This document shows positions 15,580 through 24,094 of a stretch of DNA of 30,079 bases, one piece after another. The notes under the pieces are model-generated. The model saw nothing but the letters and a program-made list of their open reading frames with translations. It ran no database searches and was not told the origin of the DNA. Within the stretch, counting starts at the first letter, position 1. Each line of letters opens with the position of its first letter. This DNA is from Bacteroidales bacterium UBA3663 (GTDB lineage: Bacteria > Bacteroidota > Bacteroidia > Bacteroidales > UBA3663), in the NCBI GenBank assembly GCA_002373755.1, contig DFJU01000083.1, positions 334 through 30,412 on the forward strand, written 5' to 3'. The translations under genes were made by a program, and so were the position numbers.

Positions 15580-18513
15580 ATGAAAAAGACATTTCCTTTC
15601 CTGCTTTCTGCCCTGACCCTCTGCGGCTGCGCCGACTTCACGCTCGACGGCAACCAAGTGACAGTCCGTGTGCAATCGGGCGACGCCAAGCTGGTGCGCC
15701 TCGAAGTGATGGGTCCGAAAATCATCCGCGTGAGTGCTACGGCCGATGCGGAGTTCGCCGACAAGCCGTCGCTCATCGTCGTGCCACAGCAGCCGCTCAA
15801 CGAGGCCATCAACGTGAGGCGCAACGGCGACACCGTGACGGTCGAGACATCGGCCATCCGCGCCAACGTGCTCAAGAGCGACGGCCGAGTGTGGTTCACC
15901 GACCTGAATGGCAACACGCTGCTGGCCGAACAGTCCACCGGCGGCAAACGCTTCACGCCCTACGAGTGCGACCAGACCGTGTGGGAGCATGAGGGCGACA
16001 TCGCCACCGACGACAACAGCGTGGGCTTCAACAACAAGCCCGTCACGAAACACTACACCGGCTGGACAACGCAGGTCGTGTTCGACAGCCCGGCCGACGA
16101 GGCTTTCTACGGCCTTGGCCAACATCAGGCCGACGAGTGGAACTTCAAGGGCCGGAACGAAGAGCTGTTCCAGTACAACACCAAGGTGTCAATCCCGTTC
16201 GTCGTGTCGAGCCGCAACTACGGCGTGCTCTACGACAGCTATTCGATGATGCGCTTCGGCAATCCGCGCGACTACAGCCAGTTGCCGGCCCTCTTCAAGC
16301 TCTACGACAAGGAGGGCAACGCCGGCGCACTGACAGGCACATACGCCGCACCGGGACAGCAGACGCTCGTGCGCCGCGAGGATTCGCTCTACTTCGAGAA
16401 CCTCGCATCGGCCAAGAACCTGCCCCGATTCCCATTGGACAAGGCCACAGTGACCTACGAGGGCGAGATTGAGCCATCGGCCACAGGCGAATACCGCTTC
16501 TGCCACTACTACAGCGGCTACCAGAAGATTTTCATCGACGGCCAATGCGTCTATTCGCCCGACGTGCTCGGCGTTGACGGCAAGATATGGCGCACGGCGT
16601 GGAACCCGAACGCAAGGAAATTTTCTTGGCCAATGGAGGCCGGCCGACGCTACAAGTTCCGCCTCGAATGGCAGCCCGACGGCGGCGAGGCATACTGCGG
16701 ACTGCGCGCCCTGGCTCCCGTGGCCGATGCCGAACAGCAGCAGCTCTCGTTGTGGAGCGAGATGTCGCAACAGATGGATTACTACGCGATTTTCGGCGAC
16801 AATGCCGACGAGGTCATCAAGGGTTACCGACAGCTCACCGGCAAGGCGCAGATCATGCCGCAATGGCTCTTGGGCTACTGGCAGAGCCGCGAACGATACA
16901 AGACACAGGACGAAATCCTCGACGCGCTACGCGGATTCCGCAGCCGCCACATCCCTATTGACAACATCGTGATGGACTGGAACTACTGGACACCCGACCA
17001 GTGGGGCGCATTCGAGTTCGACCCGACCCGCTTCGCCGACCCGAAGGGCATGATCGACAGCATCCACGCCATGAACGCCAAGATCATGATTTCATGCTGG
17101 CCGAAATACTACCTCGGCACCGAACATTTCCGCGAACTGAACGAGATGGGCGCCATCTACCAGCAGAGCATCAAGGACTCGCTCATCGACTGGCTGGGCT
17201 ACAAATATGCCTTCTACGATGCCTACAATCCCGAAGCGCGCAAGGTCTTCTGGAACCAATTGTGGGAGCATCTGGGCACCATCGGCATGGACGCGTGGTG
17301 GATGGACGCATCGGAGCCTAACATCCGCGACTGCACCGACATCCCCTACCGCAAACTGCTGTGCGGCCCGACCTACCTCGGCTCGTCGGACGAATATTTC
17401 AACGCCTACAGCATCGTCAATGCCGAAGCCATCTACGACGGCCAACGCGAGCAGAACGACCAGCGCGTCTTCCTCCTGACCCGCAACGGCTTTGCCGGCC
17501 AGCAGCGCTACAGCACAGCCACATGGAGCGGCGACATCGGCACGCGCTGGGAGGACATGAAGACGCAGATCACGGCCGGACAGAACTTCTCCATCTCGGG
17601 CGTGCCCTACTGGAGCCAGGACATCGGCGGATTCTCGGTCGAGAAGCGCTACGAACGCGCCCAACGCCTGTTTGACAAGACCGGACAGGAGAACGACGAC
17701 CTCAAGGAGTGGCGCGAGCTGAACGTGCGCTGGCACGAGTGGGGCGTCTTTGCGCCGATCTACCGCACGCACGGCCAATTCCCCTTCCGCGAGCCGTGGA
17801 ACATCGCACCCGAACAGCATCCGGCCTACAAGGCCATCCGCGCCCAGATTGACCTGCGCTACTGTCTGATGCCCTACATCTACTCATTGGCCGCAATGGT
17901 GCACTTCGACGACTACACCATCATGCGTCCGTTGGTGATGGATTTTGCGTCCGATGCCTCGGTGCGCAACATCGGCTACCAGTTCATGTTCGGCCCAGCG
18001 CTGATGGTCAATCCCGTCTATCAGTACAAGGCACGCGAGCGTGAGGTCTATTTCCCGAAGGACAACCTCTGGTACGACTTCTTCACGGGCGAGGTGGCAT
18101 CGCAAGGCGGCGAGTCGAAGGTCTGCGCTGCGCCCTACGACCGCATCCCGCTCTACGTGCGCGCCGGATCGATCATCCCCGTCGGCCAAAAACAGGAATA
18201 TGTCGGCCAATGCCCCCAGGACACGCTCCGTATCTTCGTCTATGAGGGTCGGGACGGCGAGTTCACGCTCTACGAGGACGAAGGCACAAACTACAACTAC
18301 GAGCGTGGCGCATCGGCCAAAATCAAACTTTCGTACGATGACGCATCGCGCACCTTCACCATCGGCCAGCGCGACAGCTCATTCGACGGGATGCTGCTCG
18401 AACGGACATTCATCATTATTCCTATCAATACAAACCATCCTCAAGGCTACGACCCCGAGGCCGCCGGCATCGAGGTGCGCTACAGCGGCGAGGAACAAAC
18501 TATCCGTTTTTAA
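15580..18513 (+). CDS. Lipoprotein GH31 glycosidase with PA14 insert, probable alpha-xylosidase
   Basis: 977 residues from the ATG at 15580, chosen because MKKTFPFLLSALTLCGC is a lipoprotein signal; an in-frame ATG at 15559 would displace it. The order is: N-terminal beta-sandwich (20-285), an inserted PA14 domain (about 288-382: ATGEYRFCHYYSGYQKIFID), the GH31 barrel (about 415-750) and C-terminal beta domains. The nucleophile is D576 in WWMDASEPNI and the acid/base D652 in WSGDIGTRWEDM. PA14-bearing GH31 enzymes in Bacteroidota and Cellvibrio are alpha-xylosidases acting on xyloglucan oligosaccharides; alpha-glucosidase activity remains possible. The GH3 gene starts 4 bases after the stop codon, so the two form an operon. 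Confidence 0.93.
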   Translation: MKKTFPFLLSALTLCGCADFTLDGNQVTVRVQSGDAKLVRLEVMGPKIIRVSATADAEFADKPSLIVVPQQPLNEAINVRRNGDTVTVETSAIRANVLKSDGRVWFTDLNGNTLLAEQSTGGKRFTPYECDQTVWEHEGDIATDDNSVGFNNKPVTKHYTGWTTQVVFDSPADEAFYGLGQHQADEWNFKGRNEELFQYNTKVSIPFVVSSRNYGVLYDSYSMMRFGNPRDYSQLPALFKLYDKEGNAGALTGTYAAPGQQTLVRREDSLYFENLASAKNLPRFPLDKATVTYEGEIEPSATGEYRFCHYYSGYQKIFIDGQCVYSPDVLGVDGKIWRTAWNPNARKFSWPMEAGRRYKFRLEWQPDGGEAYCGLRALAPVADAEQQQLSLWSEMSQQMDYYAIFGDNADEVIKGYRQLTGKAQIMPQWLLGYWQSRERYKTQDEILDALRGFRSRHIPIDNIVMDWNYWTPDQWGAFEFDPTRFADPKGMIDSIHAMNAKIMISCWPKYYLGTEHFRELNEMGAIYQQSIKDSLIDWLGYKYAFYDAYNPEARKVFWNQLWEHLGTIGMDAWWMDASEPNIRDCTDIPYRKLLCGPTYLGSSDEYFNAYSIVNAEAIYDGQREQNDQRVFLLTRNGFAGQQRYSTATWSGDIGTRWEDMKTQITAGQNFSISGVPYWSQDIGGFSVEKRYERAQRLFDKTGQENDDLKEWRELNVRWHEWGVFAPIYRTHGQFPFREPWNIAPEQHPAYKAIRAQIDLRYCLMPYIYSLAAMVHFDDYTIMRPLVMDFASDASVRNIGYQFMFGPALMVNPVYQYKAREREVYFPKDNLWYDFFTGEVASQGGESKVCAAPYDRIPLYVRAGSIIPVGQKQEYVGQCPQDTLRIFVYEGRDGEFTLYEDEGTNYNYERGASAKIKLSYDDASRTFTIGQRDSSFDGMLLERTFIIIPINTNHPQGYDPEAAGIEVRYSGEEQTIRF

Positions 18514-18516
18514 CTC

Positions 18517-20901
18517 ATGAAAAAGACAAACATTACTGCTGCACTCTTGCTGCTGGCCGCAATGCCATTGGCCGCACAAGACAACATCGAACAAATTGTT
18601 GACTCGCTGCTCGGCCAGATGACGCTCGAAGAGAAGGTGCGTCTGAGCTACGCGCAGGCCAAGTTCTGTAGCCCGGGCGTGCCGCGACTGGGTGTGCCCG
18701 AACTGTGGACGAGCGACGGTCCACACGGCGTCCGCATGGAAATCAACTGGAACGACTGGGGTCACGCCAACTGGACGAACGACGCGATTACGGCCTTCCC
18801 CACGCTGACCTGTCTGGCCGCTACGTGGAATCCTGACCTGGCGACGCTTTATGGCCGATGCATCGGCGAAGAGGCCCGCTACCGCCGCAAGAACGTCCTG
18901 CTCGGCCCGGGCGTCAACCTCTACCGCACGCCGCTCAACGGCCGCAACTTCGAGTATATGGGCGAAGATCCGGCATTGGCATCGGCCATGGCCATCAACT
19001 ACATCCAGGGCCTGCAGAGCAACGGCGTGGCCTGCTGCGTGAAGCACTACGCGCTGAACGAACAGGAGGAATTCCGCGGCCACGTCAACGTCTTGGTGTC
19101 CGACCGCGCACTACGCGAACTTTACCTGCGCCCCTTCGAGGCAGCCGTCAAGCAGGGCGGCGCATGGAGCCTGATGGGCAGCTACAACCAATATAAGGAC
19201 CAGCACGCCAGCCACAACGAGACGTTGCTCAAGCAGATCCTGAAGGAGGAATGGGGCTTCGACGGCGCTGTCATCTCCGACTGGGGCGCAACCCACAACA
19301 CCGACGAGGCGGCCCTCTACGGCCTCGACCTCGAGATGGGCACCTACACCAACGGGCTGACGAGCGAGGGACGCGGCTTCGGCTACGACGACTACTACCT
19401 CGGCACGGCCTATCTGGAGAAGGCGCGCAAGGGCGAAATCCCGATGGAGGTCGTCAACGACAAGGCACGCCGTATGCTGCGCCTCATCCTGCGCACCAGC
19501 CTGCCCGTCGCCGGCAAGGACGCATTGGCTAACTTCGGCTGCATCAACACGCAGGAGCACATCGACGCCGCACGCACCATCGCACAGGAGGGCATCGTGC
19601 TCCTGAAGAATGAGGTTGCGGCCAATGGTTCACAGCTGCTGCCATTGGACATGACCCGCTACAAGAACGTGCTCGTGGTGGGCGACAATGCCACACGCAA
19701 GCTCACCGAGGGCGGCGGTTCGTCGGAACTGAAGGCCAAGGACGAGGTCTCGCCCCTGCGCACCCTTCAGGAGCATTTCGGCGGCCAATGCAACATCACC
19801 TACGCACAGGGCTACACCTGCGGCGGCTCGCACTACGGACGCATCGACGTCATCACGCCGGCCGAGCTGAAACGCCTGCGCGACGAGGCTGTAGCCAAGG
19901 CCAAGGAGGCCGATCTGGTCATCTACATCGGCGGTCTGAACAAGAACCATTTCCAGGACTGCGAGGGCGGCGACCGTCTGTCGTACAACCTCGACTTCGA
20001 GCAGGATGAGCTGATCGGGGCATTGGCCGATGCCAATCCGAACCTCGTCACCGTCATCGTGAGCGGCAACGCCTACGCCATGCCGTGGCTCACGAAGGTG
20101 CCGGTGCTCGTCCAGTCGTGGTATCTGGGCAGCCAGGCAGGTCCGGCCTTGGTCGATGTGCTTACGGGCGATGTCAATCCGTCGGGCAAGCTGCCGTTCA
20201 CCTTCGCCCGCGAACTGGAGGACTATCCTGCCCACAAACTGGGTCGCGTAGGCTATCCGGGCGTTCCGGCCGATTCGCTTCCGGCTCCGTTCAAGCTGGC
20301 AAAGGGCGAGAATCCGAAGTCGGCCGACCTCCTAAAAGGCGGCTATTTCGAGGCGCAGCAGAGGCTCATCGGCCAGAACGCCACCCTTGCGCAACGCAAC
20401 ACATCGGCCGACACGAAGACCCACAACGGACGTGGCGACGAGGCCGAGGTCTATGCCGAGGACGTGCTGCTGGGCTACCGCTGGTTTGACGCAAAGGGCC
20501 AGAACGGCACATCGGCCATGAAGAAAAGCCGCGTAGTGTTCCCCTTCGGCTACGGCCTGAGCTACACGACGTTCCAATACGGCCAGCCTCAGATTGACGG
20601 ACGCACCGTCAGCGTCAGCGTGCGCAACACTGGCAAGGTGGCCGGCAAGGAGGTCGTGCAGTTCTACGTGGGCGACGACAAGGCAACCGTCGTCCGTCCG
20701 GTCAAGGAGCTGAAGCACTTCGAGAAGGTCGCATTGGCCCCGGGCGAAGAGAAGACCGTGACCTACACGATTGCCGACGGGGACCTCCAGTTCTACGATG
20801 AGGTTTCTGGCCAATGGAAATCGGAGCCAGGCACGTTCACCATCCACGTAGCGGCATCGTCGGCCGACGTGAAGGGCTCGGTGAAGTACACGTTGAAATA
20901 A
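18517..20901 (+). CDS. Exported GH3 beta-glucosidase / beta-xylosidase
   Basis: 794 residues with a Sec signal peptide (MKKTNITAALLLLAAMPLAAQ). The order is: GH3 N-terminal barrel (about 25-330) with the substrate motif VKHYALNEQE and the nucleophile D255 in AVISDWGATH, the GH3 C-terminal alpha/beta sandwich (about 365-600) and a C-terminal fibronectin type III-like domain (about 700-790). The FN3-like ending and the pairing with GH31 support beta-glucosidase action on glucan-backbone oligosaccharides, but xylosidase specificity cannot be excluded. It starts 4 bases after the GH31 stop codon and is presumably translated from the same transcript. Numerous GGCCRATG motifs occur in the gene. Confidence 0.94.
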   Translation: MKKTNITAALLLLAAMPLAAQDNIEQIVDSLLGQMTLEEKVRLSYAQAKFCSPGVPRLGVPELWTSDGPHGVRMEINWNDWGHANWTNDAITAFPTLTCLAATWNPDLATLYGRCIGEEARYRRKNVLLGPGVNLYRTPLNGRNFEYMGEDPALASAMAINYIQGLQSNGVACCVKHYALNEQEEFRGHVNVLVSDRALRELYLRPFEAAVKQGGAWSLMGSYNQYKDQHASHNETLLKQILKEEWGFDGAVISDWGATHNTDEAALYGLDLEMGTYTNGLTSEGRGFGYDDYYLGTAYLEKARKGEIPMEVVNDKARRMLRLILRTSLPVAGKDALANFGCINTQEHIDAARTIAQEGIVLLKNEVAANGSQLLPLDMTRYKNVLVVGDNATRKLTEGGGSSELKAKDEVSPLRTLQEHFGGQCNITYAQGYTCGGSHYGRIDVITPAELKRLRDEAVAKAKEADLVIYIGGLNKNHFQDCEGGDRLSYNLDFEQDELIGALADANPNLVTVIVSGNAYAMPWLTKVPVLVQSWYLGSQAGPALVDVLTGDVNPSGKLPFTFARELEDYPAHKLGRVGYPGVPADSLPAPFKLAKGENPKSADLLKGGYFEAQQRLIGQNATLAQRNTSADTKTHNGRGDEAEVYAEDVLLGYRWFDAKGQNGTSAMKKSRVVFPFGYGLSYTTFQYGQPQIDGRTVSVSVRNTGKVAGKEVVQFYVGDDKATVVRPVKELKHFEKVALAPGEEKTVTYTIADGDLQFYDEVSGQWKSEPGTFTIHVAASSADVKGSVKYTLK

Positions 20902-20931
20902 GCCGCAACGAAGTTAAAAACTTGAAACGCG

Positions 20932-21357
20932 ATGGAAGAAAAAGTACCCGACAAGCAGACGATTGAAATAGCACCCGACAAGCAGACAATTGAATCCAGC
21001 CGCCAGCACTACTCCGATGACGGTCTGTGGGACAAGCTGAAAAGTGTTGCCCAAAAGGCCGGCATCAAGGTTGTCTGGCTGGTGTTGGTGCTCTACTACA
21101 CAGCGACGGCCAGCACCACGCCGATGTCGAAAAAAAGCATCATATACGGCACGTTGGGCTACTTCATCCTGCCCATCGACCTGATTCCCGATGTGGTGCC
21201 CGTGGTCGGCTACAGCGACGACCTGACGGCTCTCGTCGCTTGCGTGACGGCCGTCGCCTCGTGCATCACGCCCGAAGTCAAGCAGCAGGCCGAACGCAAA
21301 CTGCATGACTGGTTCGGCGACTACGACCGCAACGATATCGACGGTCTTGTCAAGTGA
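20932..21357 (+). CDS. DUF1232 (YkvA-type) membrane protein
   Basis: 141 residues. The N-terminus has a short duplicated peptide, PDKQTIEIA then PDKQTIES. A hydrophobic segment near 44-62 is followed by the DUF1232 signature LGYFILPIDLIPDVVPVVGY-SDDLTAL (about 80-105) and a last hydrophobic helix. The family is widespread and found in the membrane; its role is unknown, with only loose links to envelope stress. It starts 30 bases after the GH3 stop codon and may be co-transcribed with GH31-GH3, although it has no obvious role in sugar breakdown. The spacer contains a small GAAGTT-AAA-AACTTG repeat. A strong terminator follows immediately. Confidence 0.88.
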   Translation: MEEKVPDKQTIEIAPDKQTIESSRQHYSDDGLWDKLKSVAQKAGIKVVWLVLVLYYTATASTTPMSKKSIIYGTLGYFILPIDLIPDVVPVVGYSDDLTALVACVTAVASCITPEVKQQAERKLHDWFGDYDRNDIDGLVK

Positions 21358-21366
21358 ATATCCATG

Positions 21367-21409
21367 TTGGCCAATGTCTCAATTCGGGGCATTGGCCAAT
21401 GTCTTTTTT
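21367..21409 (+). terminator. Intrinsic terminator of the DUF1232 gene
   Basis: The arms TTGGCCAATG and CATTGGCCAA (21367-21376 and 21390-21399) form a 10-pair stem followed by TGTCTTTTTT. Each arm carries the iterated CATTGGCCAATG palindrome. A near-copy of the hairpin occurs at 21870-21902. Confidence 0.85.
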
Positions 21410-21428
21410 GATAAGAATGCGGAATGAT

Positions 21429-21528
21429 TACACTTTTTAGTCGGACTTTTTGTAGTTTGAATACACTTTTCAGTCGGAGTTTTTGTCATTCAAGTACACT
21501 TTTCAGTCGGAGTTTTTGTTTTTAAAGG
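21429..21528. repeat. Three-unit tandem repeat, period 33-34 bp (array 1)
   Basis: Units start at 21429, 21462 and 21496 and share TACACTTTT-Y-AGTCGGA-S-TTTTTG; the remaining bases vary. Thirty-three bases equals 11 codons, and the last unit runs in frame into the DUF4143 remnant. There are no variable spacers between units as in CRISPR. Confidence 0.85.
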
Positions 21529-21530
21529 AA

Positions 21531-21743
21531 TTTTTTTGCGAAATCGACTTCCTCGTGCAATGCGACGACCGCATCCTGCCCATCGAAATCAAGGCCGAAG
21601 AAAACTTGCAAGCGAAAAGTCTCCGCCTCTTTGTTGAAAGGAACCCGCAACTGCACGGCATTCGCTTTTCGATGGCACGCTATCGAGAGCAGGATTGGCT
21701 CACAAACTATCCGCTCTACGCAGTTGGAGTGGATTTGAAGTGA
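21531..21743 (+). pseudogene. C-terminal remnant of an AAA ATPase (DUF4143 domain)
   Basis: The reading frame encodes about 70 residues that match the end of Bacteroidales ATP-binding proteins with a DUF4143 nuclease-like domain: EIDFLVQ, ILPIEIKAEENLQAKSLRLF, then IRFSMARYREQDWLTNYPLYAV and the natural C-terminus. The P-loop, Walker B and most of DUF4143 are absent, being replaced upstream by the 33-bp array. An in-frame TTG at 21483 would allow translation, but the product would lack the ATPase, so I call it a remnant. Confidence 0.8.
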
Positions 21744-21869
21744 CTTTTTCTGTTTTCAGAAGCTGTTACACACTCTACTATCAGACTTGTGAGCTGCACC
21801 TTGCCATAAAGACGTCGACGCTTCCATATTCTACGGACACAGCTGTGAAGAATGTCTGGCAATATAATT

Positions 21870-21902
21870 TTGGCCAATGTCTCAATCCGGGACATTGGCC
21901 AA
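21870..21902. repeat. Hairpin near-identical to the 21367 terminator
   Basis: The arms TTGGCCAATGTC and GACATTGGCCAA form a perfect 12-pair stem with the loop TCAATCCGG. The first hairpin reads TTGGCCAATGTCTCAATTCG, so this is a duplicated sequence. It lies just past the stop codon of the leftward gene at 21909-22403 and may aid its termination, although no clear T-run follows on either strand. Confidence 0.75.
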
Positions 21903-21908
21903 TGATTA

Positions 21909-22403
21909 TTATTCAACCGTGCAATTAACTGTAGTCGCAGTATTTCCTACAACTTCATAACCAGCCGGCATTTCCGCTCTTGAGCCGGTTATCAAGCAAG
22001 CTGGTATTGTTACAAACCAAAATAAAGCGACAGAGAGTATGGTTCTGTTCTTCCCTTTTATCTTGAATTCGCCATTCTGAATTGGTATCACAGTTCCATC
22101 TTGCAATACAAGTTCTGTAATAGAAGCCTCAAGACGTCCTGGTATGCCCCACCATGCAGACCTTTTGGCCTTAAGCACTTTTGCGCTGACTGGTGTTCCA
22201 TATGGGATTGCTGTAACTCCATTAACGACAATGTCGCGTGATACTCTAAAATTCAGTTTTTCTCCGTTGTTGACGTCAGCCGCTTTTACTGTGTTGGTGG
22301 CTTGAAAAGGAATAGGAGTACCAGCCTTAATAGTCACTTCCTTTTGTGCAAAAACTGTTAATGAAATGCAACTTAATGCAAAAACTAAAAAACATTTTTT
22401 CAT
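21909..22403 (-). CDS. Exported protein of unknown function
   Basis: 164 residues with a Sec signal peptide (MKKCFLVFALSCISLTVFAQ). The mature part (about 21-115) has a pattern I associate with a widespread but unnamed beta domain: IKAGTPIPFQATNTV, then GEKLNFRVSRDIVVNGV-AIPYGTPVSAKV and a later VLQDGTVIPIQNG. A hydrophobic segment near 123-140 (TILSVALFWFVTIPACLITG) may be a membrane helix or buried hairpin, and the last 20 residues are polar. The function is unknown. It is the last of three leftward genes in this stretch; the 79-base gap upstream and the more AT-rich composition suggest a separate transcript. Confidence 0.75.
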   Translation of the reverse strand: MKKCFLVFALSCISLTVFAQKEVTIKAGTPIPFQATNTVKAADVNNGEKLNFRVSRDIVVNGVTAIPYGTPVSAKVLKAKRSAWWGIPGRLEASITELVLQDGTVIPIQNGEFKIKGKNRTILSVALFWFVTIPACLITGSRAEMPAGYEVVGNTATTVNCTVE

Positions 22404-22482
22404 AAATTCTCGCTTGACCGTGTTGCGTAGGGCTTTAATAAGTTAGATTTAAAATAAAAACTCGCTATCATGAAAACATTTT

Positions 22483-22935
22483 TCAATATTGTTGTTCGTG
22501 AATAGAATAATCTGTCGATTCAATCCAATCCCAGCAGATTACCCGTTCCGTCAGCCCGAAAACCTTATCGAAATTTTCATCCATCAGTTCACGCTCGACG
22601 TCTTCAAAAATGAAGTTGTCCGATTTCAGCCGATAGCCCACGCAGCGTGCCTTCGGTTCAAACGTGAGGTCTTTAACCAATGCGGAGAATTCGCTTTTGC
22701 CGACAAAAGACGTGTAATCAAAGATGGAGTCGTCCTTCAAGATGATTTTCTCCTGTTCAAACTTCAGAATCTTGCCGATACGTTCATCAAATATGGCAAC
22801 AGGCTTTACGAAATCCTCAAAGTTCAAGACTGGAGTAGCGTTTGAAACAGAATACTTTCCACCGCACAAGGCATGATAAACCCTGTTGAAGTCACCGAAG
22901 AAGGCCAATGTCTCGGAATAATCTTTTGGATTCAT
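22483..22935 (-). CDS. Cytoplasmic protein of unknown function
   Basis: 150 residues starting MNPKDYSETLAFFGDFNR. It has no signal peptide, membrane helix or metal-binding cluster. It is acidic and aromatic-rich with blocks such as CGGKYSVSNATPVLNFEDF, GKSEFSALVKDL and FGLTERVICWDWIESTDYSI. I do not recognise a family. It lies 56 bases downstream of the DUF3332 gene on the same strand and could be co-transcribed with it. One copy of the iterated GGCCAATG motif near 22902 suggests it has been resident in this genome for some time. Confidence 0.65.
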   Translation of the reverse strand: MNPKDYSETLAFFGDFNRVYHALCGGKYSVSNATPVLNFEDFVKPVAIFDERIGKILKFEQEKIILKDDSIFDYTSFVGKSEFSALVKDLTFEPKARCVGYRLKSDNFIFEDVERELMDENFDKVFGLTERVICWDWIESTDYSIHEQQY

Positions 22936-22991
22936 GTGTTATTACAGTGCAGGAAGAAGTGCTGAAACCGGCACTCCTCCCTTAAATCGAA

Positions 22992-23537
22992 CTAATCAGT
23001 TATTAATGAGGTTGATGAAGATGCCTCTTTGTAGGCCATAATCCCCTCCTCCGTCAGCGCGACCTCCATCGGTTCGCCAGTTGGCAGATATACGATTGCA
23101 TGGCTATCATCAACCAATGAAAACAACTTGACGCTTACGTTTTCCGTCACAGCGGTCCATGTGCGGGTCGAAGCCTCGAACTGGAGTTCCATCTTCGCAT
23201 TGGTGGCCAGATTCTTTATCATGTAACCGCCGCCTTTCATGGGGCTGATGGCATAGTCGGTGCCGTCGGAGCCTTTTACGATTTTGGTTGCGGCCAATGG
23301 ATTTGACCCAGTCCAGAACTCCACGGAATTGAAGATAAACACATCGCAGAATCCTCCGATTGTAACCTCAAACGGAATCAGGATAAAACCGATGATGGCG
23401 TTAAGATACTTGTTGCTGCTGATGCCGTTGTTGAAATCCCAACATGCATTCAACGTCTTGAATGAACCCACAGCACATGAGTTGAATGTCACAATGACAG
23501 AACCGATCATGCCGATGACAAAGAAAGCTTTTTTCAT
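22992..23537 (-). CDS. DUF3332-type lipoprotein
   Basis: 181 residues with a lipoprotein signal (MKKAFFVIGMIGSVIVTFNSC; the Cys at 21 is the probable lipid anchor). The body matches the DUF3332 pattern in Bacteroidota: an ACWDFNNGISSNKYLNAIIG segment, a hydrophobic stretch with PFEVTIGGFCDVFIFNSVEFW, then GSNPLAA and a C-terminal beta-rich half. The hydrophobic stretch near 48-70 could be a second membrane segment. The role of DUF3332 is unknown. It is transcribed leftward, away from the structured RNA region at 23604-23910, whose terminator separates the two. Confidence 0.82.
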   Translation of the reverse strand: MKKAFFVIGMIGSVIVTFNSCAVGSFKTLNACWDFNNGISSNKYLNAIIGFILIPFEVTIGGFCDVFIFNSVEFWTGSNPLAATKIVKGSDGTDYAISPMKGGGYMIKNLATNAKMELQFEASTRTWTAVTENVSVKLFSLVDDSHAIVYLPTGEPMEVALTEEGIMAYKEASSSTSLITD

Positions 23538-23603
23538 TGTACATAAAAATTAAAGCGTTAATAATTAAGTGATTATTTGGCCGACAGGTTCACGTTTAAA
23601 CAT

Positions 23604-23656
23604 AAAAAAGACGAGAACCCTCTTTTCGGTTGCTTATCCGATTCGGAGGCTTCTCG
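23604..23656 (-). terminator. Intrinsic terminator of the predicted small RNA
   Basis: On the minus strand the arms CGAGAAGCCTC and GAGGGTTCTCG form a stem of about 10 pairs with one mismatch, followed by TCTTTTTT (A-run 23604-23609). No protein gene ends here. The large loop contains ATAAGCAAC in the minus orientation, which could pair with the 3' arm of the upstream rod. Confidence 0.75.
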
Positions 23657-23910
23657 CATTGCCTAAACAGACGAATAAGCAACGTAATAGAAAGTCCACG
23701 CCAGTGAAAATATACGATACGGAAACTATGCCCCCGATTGAAGACATGGCAAGTCACGTAGTATATACATCACTTGTGGACGCCTAACCGTTGCATTATC
23801 TTCATCTGTTTACGTGAAATTTTGCGAGAATTTCCGAATAGAAGTTAATGACGTTGGTAGCGTCTTGAATAATAAAATCAACATACGGTCCACCGTCGTG
23901 GCCCAATTGA
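23604..23910 (-). ncRNA. Rod-shaped small RNA, 6S RNA-like
   Basis: The DNA between a leftward promoter (23916-23945) and a leftward terminator (23604-23656) folds into a long interrupted rod. On the plus strand the left arm reads AAACAGA (23665), ATAA, GCAACG, GTCCAC (23694), GTGA, ATATAC, TACG, TGCC. The right arm reads, inwards from 23821, TCTGTTT, TTAT, CGTTGC, GTGGAC (23781-23776), TCAC, GTATAT, CGTA, GGCA. That is eight helices in matching order, separated by bulges and one large internal loop. Such a rod of about 157 nt with a central bubble is the hallmark of 6S RNA, which binds RNA polymerase as a promoter mimic. The pairing is by hand, the strand rests on promoter and terminator, and the family assignment is inference. 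Confidence 0.5.
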
Positions 23911-23915
23911 CCTGG

Positions 23916-23945
23916 CAAAGATGATGATTTTTTTGATTTGGCAAA
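23916..23945 (-). promoter_or_regulatory. Promoter of the predicted small RNA
   Basis: On the minus strand TTTG (23945-23942), an 18-base spacer and CATCTTTG (23923-23916). It has the same variant -7 box as the cassette promoters and slightly short spacing. Confidence 0.5.
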
Positions 23946-24016
23946 GAAAAAAAGGATAAAAGTTATTTATTCTTCTTCTCCACACACTTTTTCCCCACCT
24001 TCTCCGTTATAATAGA

Positions 24017-24048
24017 TATATTTCACGTGAAGTTTTTATTCGAAAAAC
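24017..24048 (+). promoter_or_regulatory. Possible promoter and operator of the GH27 gene
   Basis: TATATTTC (24017-24024) is one mismatch from TAnnTTTG and overlaps the palindrome TTCACGTGAA (24022-24031). Next comes a small inverted repeat GTTTTT-ATTCG-AAAAAC. The overlap suggests a regulator could act here. No -33 box is evident. Confidence 0.3.
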
Positions 24049-24094
24049 ACGTAACACATACAAACACAACAACTTAACCGAAAAACAGTATTCT

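Noticed and set aside
21429..21528. CRISPR-like array
   Set aside because: Units are contiguous 33-34-bp tandem repeats without unique spacers, only three units, and no cas genes nearby. The same applies to 26861-26959.
23569..23787. Plus-strand 72-codon frame in the gene-free region
   Set aside because: It runs through the leftward terminator and the paired arms of the RNA rod and has no promoter or ribosome-binding context.
23812..23990. Minus-strand coding fragment containing GQLGHDGGPYVDF
   Set aside because: The frame of about 55 codons has no Met start, and it overlaps the small-RNA promoter and leader. It may be chance or the trace of an old gene.
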